A stretch of DNA of 12,760 nt from Bacteroidota bacterium (GTDB lineage: Bacteria > Bacteroidota > Bacteroidia > Chitinophagales > Saprospiraceae), in contig JAJRUR010000335.1 in assembly GCA_024277695.1 (NCBI GenBank), positions 1 to 12,760 of the forward strand, read 5' to 3'. The notes under the pieces were generated by a model that was not told where the DNA came from, did no database searches, and was given only the letters and a program-made list of their open reading frames with translations. Position 1 is the stretch's first letter. Each line of letters opens with the position of its first letter. The translations under genes and the position numbers were made by a program. This document shows, in pieces, positions 1-5,074 of this stretch.

Positions 1-90
1 ATTGGTCATTGCTCGAGAGATTCTCAAAGGAAAATAGTACACAGAGACGGTAGAGGACTATTACTCCTAGACAGTCTAGCTGCTACATTG

Positions 91-147
91 TCGCTTACTT
101 GCTTCCGTAACAGCCTATCGGTGTGTCGACACGCAAGTATGTGGCGA
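91..147. repeat. Imperfect inverted repeat enclosing a 10 bp palindrome
   Basis: TACTTGC at 96-102 pairs with GCAAGTA at 133-139. The outer arms TCGC at 91-94 and GCGA at 144-147 extend it past a 1-nt and a 4-nt interruption. Inside are a weak CCG/CGG stem (105-107 with 119-121) and the perfect palindrome GTGTCGACAC at 123-132, which abuts the right arm. The layout resembles a branched RNA or a transcription-factor dyad. Function is unknown. Confidence 0.35.
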
Positions 148-283
148 TTGTCTGCTATTTGCTGCTTACTGTATAATGATATCTGTTTAATAACCAATAA
201 AATACATATTATAAAAATAAGGAGTGTTATTGGATATTCTCAATATCTATAAAATAGATTGTACTAAGCTATCTCTACTATCA

Positions 284-360
284 TAGCCAAGGCGAGGTTT
301 ACCACACAGCAGCCTGTGGGCTAAGGGGCGGCGGTCGGTATTACTGTTGTGTAGTGGCTA
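284..360. repeat. Inverted repeat TAGCCA/TGGCTA enclosing a hairpin
   Basis: TAGCCA at 284-289 is the reverse complement of TGGCTA at 355-360. Between them CACAG (305-309) pairs with CTGTG (314-318) around a CAGC loop, and CC/GG extends it past a bulged A. The interior is more GC-rich than its surroundings. The span of 77 nt is tRNA-like, but no T-loop or anticodon arm can be drawn. It could be a structured 3' region of the operon transcript or a small RNA of either strand. Confidence 0.3.
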
Positions 361-384
361 CTCTAGGTGAAGTTTTTATATAAT

Positions 385-412
385 ATCTTCGTAGGGAAGA
401 TCAGCTGATCTT
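385..412 (-). terminator. Possible operon-end hairpins spanning the last stop codon
   Basis: Two mutually exclusive hairpins overlap. AAGATCAGCTGATCTT at 397-412 is a perfect 16 bp palindrome containing the TGA stop (401-403) of the last operon gene. ATCTTC at 385-390 pairs with GAAGAT at 396-401 across a 5-nt loop. Read on the minus strand, the second is followed by an AT-rich run but not by a U-tract, so the terminator call is weak. The palindrome could equally be a protein-binding site. Confidence 0.25.
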
Positions 413-1522
413 TCGCTGATAGATACGATACCTCTTATAAGGATATGCATTCATATTGAGCATACCTTGGTTCATCATTTCGTTGTTTTCAAGAACCCAA
501 GAGCCCTCCCCGGCTTTAATTCCGTTTTTTCTGCTGTTTTCTATGATGCGTGCATAGAAAAGAGCCTCGATACCTAGTTTTCTATACTCGGGTATTACCC
601 CCAAGGTGATAATCCTTAGCATATCGATATTCTTTTGTCCCAGCAGCAGTTTAAAAATACCTGTAGGTAGCAATCGACCTCGCTTGATTTTTATCAAAAT
701 TTGATTGATATCAGGAATTGCCAGAGCGAAACCAATGCCTTTTCCATTGACTTCGGCTATGGGGCAGTATTCGGTTTTTATGATGGATTTGAGATTTTTG
801 GCAAGAAAGTCAAATTCGGCTTCAGTAGGTGGTACAAAGCCCCAGTTATTTTCCCAAGCTTGGAGATAGATATCTTTGACCAGTTGGAGTTCTTTTTTGA
901 AGTCTTTCATGCGGAGGTAACGTATAGTGATACCTTTGCGTTTTAGTCGCTCTTCGAGTAGTTTGCCGAGTCGTACGGATTTTTGGGATACTGTATCTTG
1001 GGGTACATAATAGGCGAGAAGATCCATTTCTTTGAGGAGTCCCCAGCGTTCAAGAAAATCTTGGTAATAGGGATAGTTATAGGTCATTTCTACTACCGGT
1101 GGTCGATCGAAGCCTTCGATGAGGAGACCTGCAGTATCATTGGTACTGAAGTTAGTAGGGCCGGACATCACGTTGAGATTTTCGGTTTGTAACCAGTTGC
1201 TTACATGGTCTAGTAATCTACGGGCTACTTCATAATCTTCGATGACATCAAAGAAGCCAAAAAAACCTTTGGGCTCACCCGAAAAGTCGATGTATTGATT
1301 ATTGCGGATTGCTGCTATTCTACCGACGATTTCTCCTTGTTTTTCGGCCAAAAACAAGTCTGCTTTGGAGTGCTGGAACCAAGGGTTTTTGTCCGGTGAC
1401 ATGAGTTCTTTCATTGCCACAAAAAGTTGGGGTACGTAGTTCGGGTCGTTTTTGTACAGCTTATGCGGAAAATCAATAAAGGTTTTTAGATCGCTTTTTG
1501 TATGGACTTTCCTGATATTCAT
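401..1522 (-). CDS. GNAT-like acyltransferase, putative bacterial ceramide synthase
   Basis: This 373-residue protein has no signal peptide or membrane segment and should be cytoplasmic. A GNAT-like acyl-CoA-binding segment lies at about residues 302-324 (LRIITLGVIPEYRKLGIEA), followed by EGSWVLENN at 339-347. An earlier conserved-looking block runs over residues 121-153 (GPTNFSTNDTAG, then DRPPVVEMTYNYPYY). The architecture is that of large GNAT-fold proteins common in Bacteroidota and usually left as hypothetical. The bacterial ceramide synthase described in Caulobacter is a GNAT-type enzyme unrelated to eukaryotic CerS. A gene of this kind starting 5 nt after the serine palmitoyltransferase stop is best explained as the N-acyltransferase making (dihydro)ceramide or its keto form. 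The ATG at 1522 is the only start compatible with that spacing. The fold is fairly secure; the ceramide synthase role rests on context. Confidence 0.7.
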   Translation of the reverse strand: MNIRKVHTKSDLKTFIDFPHKLYKNDPNYVPQLFVAMKELMSPDKNPWFQHSKADLFLAEKQGEIVGRIAAIRNNQYIDFSGEPKGFFGFFDVIEDYEVARRLLDHVSNWLQTENLNVMSGPTNFSTNDTAGLLIEGFDRPPVVEMTYNYPYYQDFLERWGLLKEMDLLAYYVPQDTVSQKSVRLGKLLEERLKRKGITIRYLRMKDFKKELQLVKDIYLQAWENNWGFVPPTEAEFDFLAKNLKSIIKTEYCPIAEVNGKGIGFALAIPDINQILIKIKRGRLLPTGIFKLLLGQKNIDMLRIITLGVIPEYRKLGIEALFYARIIENSRKNGIKAGEGSWVLENNEMMNQGMLNMNAYPYKRYRIYQRKIS

Positions 1523-1527
1523 GCCGA

Positions 1528-2727
1528 CTAGGATTGAGCTAGTTTGGGTATATCGAGTATTTTGAATATTCTATCGATTTTATCTATAGAAATATCGATT
1601 TGATCGGTAGTATGGGTAGCCATGAGGGAGTAACGTATGAGGGTACTATCCGGCGGAACAGCCGGTGATACGACAGGATTGACAAATACGCCATCTTCTT
1701 GGAGCATGGCGGTGAGCTTAAAGGTTTTCATATCATCTCGGATATATACCGGCAAAATCGGTGATTGGGTATGTCCTATATCGAAACCTCTTGCCCTGAA
1801 CTGCTCCATGGCATAATGGGTGTTGTCCCAAAGTTTTTGGATGCGCTCGGGTTCGGACTGCATCAGGTCGAGGGCAGCTAGGACACTGGCAGCATTGGCG
1901 GGTGCAATGGAGGCACTAAAGATGAGCGACCTGGCGTGGTGCTTCAGGAAGTCTATAGTGTCGAGATCTGATGCAATAAAACCTCCGATTGATGCCAATG
2001 ACTTGCTAAAAGTACCCATAATGAGGGAGACTTCGTCGGTCAGACCAAAGTGATCTGACGTACCTTTGCCCATATTGCCCAGAACGCCTAAGGAGTGTGC
2101 GTCATCGACCATGATATCTGCATTGTATTTTTTTGCCAGTTGGACGATGCCCGGCAAATCGCAGATATCACCTTCCATACTGAAGATTCCATCCACGACG
2201 ATGAGTTTGACGGGTGCGTCTTTGTGATGGATCAATTTTTTTTCGAGATCTTCGAGGTTATTGTGTTTGTATTTTTTGGTTTGAGCAAAAGACAGTCTTG
2301 CTCCATCAATGATACATGCGTGGTCGTACTCATCCATGAGGATACAGTCTTGTCTTCCGACTACGGACGAGATTACACCGAGATTGACTTGATATCCGGT
2401 ACTAAACACGATGGCTCCTGCTTTGCCTACAAAGCGTGCAAGTTTTTCTTCGAGTTCGAGGTGGAGGTCAAGTGTACCATTTAGAAATCGTGATCCGGCA
2501 CATCCTGAACCATACTTATCAATGGCTTTTTTGGAGGCTTCTTTGAGTTTGGGGTGGTTCGTCAAACCGAGATAACTGTTGGAGCCGAACATCAACACCG
2601 GTTTGCCGTCCATATAGACTACGGTATCCTGATCGGACTCGATGGGTCTGAAGTATGGATATAGTCCGGCTTTCCGCACATCATTAGCTGCTTCGAATTT
2701 TAGGAGTTTTTTCTGTAGTGCTTTCAT
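1528..2727 (-). CDS. spt: Serine palmitoyltransferase (PLP-dependent alpha-oxoamine synthase)
   Basis: This cytoplasmic enzyme should condense L-serine with a long-chain acyl thioester to 3-ketosphinganine, the first committed step of sphingolipid synthesis. The 399 residues match the soluble bacterial enzyme in length. Visible motifs are the PLP Schiff-base lysine in GTFSKSLASIGG (Lys242), the cofactor-binding Asp and His in MVDDAHSLG (Asp208, His211), a ring-stacking His in DEYDHA (His136), and GSGCAGSRFLNGT at 73-85. The last motif is typical of serine palmitoyltransferases and differs from the equivalent block of glycine C-acetyltransferase and BioF. Those two relatives are the main alternatives, but the neighbouring hydroxylase, PAP2 and GNAT genes argue against them. 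It lies 61 nt after the PAP2 gene and 5 nt before the GNAT gene, so the last two genes are probably translated in tandem. No ketosphinganine reductase is in view. Confidence 0.9.
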   Translation of the reverse strand: MKALQKKLLKFEAANDVRKAGLYPYFRPIESDQDTVVYMDGKPVLMFGSNSYLGLTNHPKLKEASKKAIDKYGSGCAGSRFLNGTLDLHLELEEKLARFVGKAGAIVFSTGYQVNLGVISSVVGRQDCILMDEYDHACIIDGARLSFAQTKKYKHNNLEDLEKKLIHHKDAPVKLIVVDGIFSMEGDICDLPGIVQLAKKYNADIMVDDAHSLGVLGNMGKGTSDHFGLTDEVSLIMGTFSKSLASIGGFIASDLDTIDFLKHHARSLIFSASIAPANAASVLAALDLMQSEPERIQKLWDNTHYAMEQFRARGFDIGHTQSPILPVYIRDDMKTFKLTAMLQEDGVFVNPVVSPAVPPDSTLIRYSLMATHTTDQIDISIDKIDRIFKILDIPKLAQS

Positions 2728-2788
2728 TGATGAATTCTAGTTTTAAAAAAAGAATGATCAAAAACGTCATATCGGACTTAATCTAATA

Positions 2789-3703
2789 TTAAGATATGCG
2801 CTTAAGCATTCGATCCATATGTTTTTTGAGTATTGATTTAAAAAGCCATTTTTCTAAAACGAATAAAGTAACAGCAGCTATAATGATGCCCAACAATACA
2901 TCGATGACATAATGGTGATTTAGATACACTGCTCCTAACCATATGCTCAATGTAAGGCACAAAAATAATAAAGTTAACCAATGTTTACCAATTTTGAGGC
3001 TATAGAAGATCAAAAGCACAGGAAAGGCAGAGTGCATACTAGGTATAGCGGCAAAAACTGCTGATCCTTTGCTGTAGAGGTTTTCGAAAATCGGGATTCC
3101 AATGAATTGATCTACTCGGATGAGTCTGGCTGCATTGCTGGCAGTTTGTGCTATAAATTGGTCTCCGTACAACTCGTAATACCACGGAGGAGCTGCCGGA
3201 TACAGGTAGTATCCTATGAATCCAAAAATATTGGCAACAAAGAAAGCCATCCAATACTTTAGTGTTATTTCTTTGTATCTAAAGAAACAATAAAGTGTAA
3301 AGAGTATCGGTGCGGGTACCCAAAATAAGTAGGCTATTCCGGTGATCAGATCGAGGATAGGATGGTGATGGATTCCAAAATACTCATTGAGCGTGATAGT
3401 ACCATTAGGACTCTGCAAGCCAAACCAAGCTTTTTCGAGAAGGTATAGATCCTGAATATGAACGCGCTGTATCAAATAATTGGGATATACTCTTAACGAA
3501 TCAAAGATCACCCAATATAAAATGAATAGTCCAAAGGCAAAAACCAGCTTTTGACTAGTGGGATGCGCTACAAATAATAAACTGAGTACACCGACTAATA
3601 TCGCATGATCGGATCGAAACCCGATAAAAAAGTAAACCCAAAACAGATAAAGTCCAAGTAAGGAAAAGAATACTATATTTTCTTTTTTAGATCCTTTTAA
3701 CAT
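2789..3703 (-). CDS. PAP2/Aur1-like membrane phosphotransferase, putative inositol phosphorylceramide synthase
   Basis: A 304-residue integral membrane protein with about eight hydrophobic segments (roughly 11-27, 33-47, 52-68, 116-141, 149-168, 224-238, 241-262, 266-285). The PAP2 catalytic residues are present: PSMHSAF with His224, and NHHYVID with His264 and Asp268. YPAAPPWY at 168-175 and the earlier block around 80-95 (IQDLYLLEKAWFG) are typical of the Aur1-like PAP2 branch rather than of PgpB-type phosphatases. Aur1 enzymes move phosphoinositol from phosphatidylinositol to ceramide. Placed between a ceramide hydroxylase and serine palmitoyltransferase, with a CDP-alcohol phosphatidyltransferase in the same unit, this is the likely head-group transferase. 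A lipid phosphatase or transfer of another head group such as phosphoethanolamine cannot be excluded. The ATG at 3703 lies 29 nt after the hydroxylase stop. Confidence 0.7.
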   Translation of the reverse strand: MLKGSKKENIVFFSLLGLYLFWVYFFIGFRSDHAILVGVLSLLFVAHPTSQKLVFAFGLFILYWVIFDSLRVYPNYLIQRVHIQDLYLLEKAWFGLQSPNGTITLNEYFGIHHHPILDLITGIAYLFWVPAPILFTLYCFFRYKEITLKYWMAFFVANIFGFIGYYLYPAAPPWYYELYGDQFIAQTASNAARLIRVDQFIGIPIFENLYSKGSAVFAAIPSMHSAFPVLLIFYSLKIGKHWLTLLFLCLTLSIWLGAVYLNHHYVIDVLLGIIIAAVTLFVLEKWLFKSILKKHMDRMLKRIS

Positions 3704-3732
3704 TAAAATCGTCTTTTTAGGAGGCTTGTGGA

Positions 3733-4347
3733 TTATTTAAAAGTGGTGCCGATGATGCGATCCCAAAGGTCAGAGCTGACTCCATAGCCCAGTTTTGGAT
3801 TTTTGAAGTGGTGATTCATATGGTTTTTTTGGATCGTACGCCAGTACTTATTGTTGATTTTGCTGTGATGTATCGCATAGTGCATCATATCATAAATGAT
3901 ATAACCCAAAATAAATCCTGCAAAAAATATATTTGACCAATACGAAGGAAGTAACAAAGAAAAAAGTTGGTAAAATAAGAAAGCCAGTGGAATACTGACC
4001 AATGGGGGCATGACAAGTCGACGACTATCGTTGGGGTAGTCGTGGTGTACTCCGTGTATCAAGAAGTGTATTTTTGCACCGAGCTTCCCCGGAAGCTCAA
4101 AATGAAAAACGTAACGATGCAATACATATTCGGCAAAACTCCAAAAAAAACTCCCAAAAAGGAATAGAAGAATCAGACTACTCGTCGTCAAAGACATCTC
4201 TTCAAGTGCTTCTCTGATATTATATAATACGACCGGTACAAATATAATCAAAGGGACACTCCAATGTACTTTTGTAAAAAAATCCAGCAAGGGATTATTG
4301 AACAAACGGATGCTCTCGTCTTTAGTGGACACAAAGTGTTTGGCCAT
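3733..4347 (-). CDS. Fatty acid 2-hydroxylase (FA2H/Scs7-like), sterol desaturase superfamily
   Basis: A 204-residue di-iron membrane hydroxylase. The histidine clusters of the FA2H/Scs7 type are all present: HRYVFH at 77-82 inside EYVLHRYVFH, HGVHH at 98-102, HYAIHH at 146-151 and HMNHH at 166-170. The flanking residues also follow this family: SRRLVMPP after the second cluster, YDMMHY before the third, and GYGVSSDLWD near the C-terminus. Four hydrophobic segments lie at about 29-47, 57-76, 116-134 and 137-153. In eukaryotes these enzymes place an R-2-hydroxyl on the N-acyl chain of ceramides. Here the substrate is probably the acyl chain of a bacterial ceramide. The N-terminal cytochrome b5 domain of yeast and mammalian enzymes is absent, so electrons must come from a separate carrier. 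Sphinganine C4-hydroxylase (Sur2-like) is the main alternative, but the motif context favours FA2H. Confidence 0.83.
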   Translation of the reverse strand: MAKHFVSTKDESIRLFNNPLLDFFTKVHWSVPLIIFVPVVLYNIREALEEMSLTTSSLILLFLFGSFFWSFAEYVLHRYVFHFELPGKLGAKIHFLIHGVHHDYPNDSRRLVMPPLVSIPLAFLFYQLFSLLLPSYWSNIFFAGFILGYIIYDMMHYAIHHSKINNKYWRTIQKNHMNHHFKNPKLGYGVSSDLWDRIIGTTFK

Positions 4348-4357
4348 GGGTTGATAT

Positions 4358-5056
4358 TTATGTGTTTTCTAGTATTTTTTTGCTGTAAAGTAGTCTTTTG
4401 AGCGCTGTTATATTAGATAGTATAGCCAGAATAAATATTGGAAAAGTAAATATAGAAATCGCTTCGAAGAGCGGAATGGGAAATCCGGTGGGTTGTATTT
4501 TGTAGCCTTCGGGAAAGAACTGTCCCAAAAACCCGCAAGCCATGGCAGAGATACCGATCAAAACGATACGTTCGGGACGTTGCATCACCCCTACACTTGC
4601 TGTTACCCCCAGCCCTTCAGCTCGAGCTCTAGTATAGCTCACCATGATCGATCCGATCATGGCGATAAAGGCAAAAATAGAACTCCAAAAATAATTTTGA
4701 GATACTAGATAATAACAGATGCCCAGAAACATAAACAATTCGCTATAGCGGTCAATGACGGAGTCATATAGTGCTCCATATCTGCTGCTCTGATCAGTAA
4801 GTCTGGCCAAACGACCGTCCAACATATCAAATAATCCGGCTACCAAGATTACGACACCGGCCCAACCGATATATCTGAGATCATAGCGATCAGAATGTTC
4901 AGCTCCAAATATAAAAATAGCCATTGCAAGCAGGTTGAGGACAAACCCAAATGTGGTAAGAATATGTGGGGTAAGTCCCATTTTGTGCAGCAATCGGACA
5001 AAGGGATCTGTGATTTTGTATACCAGTGATTGTGCTTTAGATTTTATTGGGTTCAA
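4358..5056 (-). CDS. CDP-alcohol phosphatidyltransferase, phosphatidylinositol(-phosphate) synthase-like
   Basis: A 232-residue integral membrane enzyme that should transfer a phosphatidyl group from CDP-diacylglycerol to an alcohol. The family signature is complete: DMLDG (77-81), AR (84-85), Gly94, Asp98 and Asp102, giving D-x2-DG-x2-AR-x8-G-x3-D-x3-D. Downstream, VSYTRARAEGLG (139-150) and MQRPERIV (158-165) resemble the acceptor-binding blocks of phosphatidylinositol-phosphate and archaetidylinositol-phosphate synthases, which use inositol 1-phosphate. It begins 18 nt after the DUF5686 stop and ends 10 nt before the hydroxylase start. In this setting it would make the inositol phospholipid that the Aur1-like enzyme uses as head-group donor. 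Glycerol phosphate or another alcohol acceptor remains possible. If it makes PI phosphate, a separate phosphatase is needed and is not in the window. Confidence 0.75.
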   Translation of the reverse strand: MNPIKSKAQSLVYKITDPFVRLLHKMGLTPHILTTFGFVLNLLAMAIFIFGAEHSDRYDLRYIGWAGVVILVAGLFDMLDGRLARLTDQSSRYGALYDSVIDRYSELFMFLGICYYLVSQNYFWSSIFAFIAMIGSIMVSYTRARAEGLGVTASVGVMQRPERIVLIGISAMACGFLGQFFPEGYKIQPTGFPIPLFEAISIFTFPIFILAILSNITALKRLLYSKKILENT

Positions 5057-5074
5057 AATAGTTCTTTGTTAGGT

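Larger units (their letters stand above)
1..400. other. Non-coding region downstream of the sphingolipid operon
   Basis: No convincing gene is visible here. All minus-strand frames are closed by many stops. One plus-strand frame is open from the left edge to a TAA at 250-252, but its 83 codons contain no Glu and resemble no family I know. The stretch holds several dyads: an imperfect inverted repeat at 91-147, a small hairpin ATCTAT-AAA-ATAGAT at 245-259, an outer inverted repeat at 284-360 and paired hairpins at the operon end (385-412). The part from about 165 to 280 is markedly AT-rich. It may hold the operon's 3' end, a structured non-coding RNA, or the end of an unrecognised gene cut by the window edge. 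Confidence 0.5.

Noticed and set aside
1..252. Plus-strand frame open from the left edge for 83 codons, ending in TAA at 250-252
   Set aside because: It has no Glu, is rich in Leu, Ser, Arg and Cys, resembles no family I know, and runs through an AT-rich tract and palindromes. A frame of this length is not rare by chance over six frames. More sequence to the left would settle it.
284..360. Possible tRNA-like element (77 nt with complementary ends)
   Set aside because: No GTTC T-loop, no D-arm and no anticodon stem can be placed on either strand.
2095..2484. Long plus-strand ORF of 129 codons inside serine palmitoyltransferase
   Set aside because: It is antisense to the conserved catalytic core of the enzyme, its composition is that of a complementary-strand shadow, and it has no family features. 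The other antisense frames inside the large genes were set aside for the same reason.
1528..2727. Glycine C-acetyltransferase (Kbl) or BioF as identity of the alpha-oxoamine synthase
   Set aside because: The GSGCAGSRFLNGT block is of the serine palmitoyltransferase type and the neighbours are sphingolipid genes, not threonine or biotin genes.
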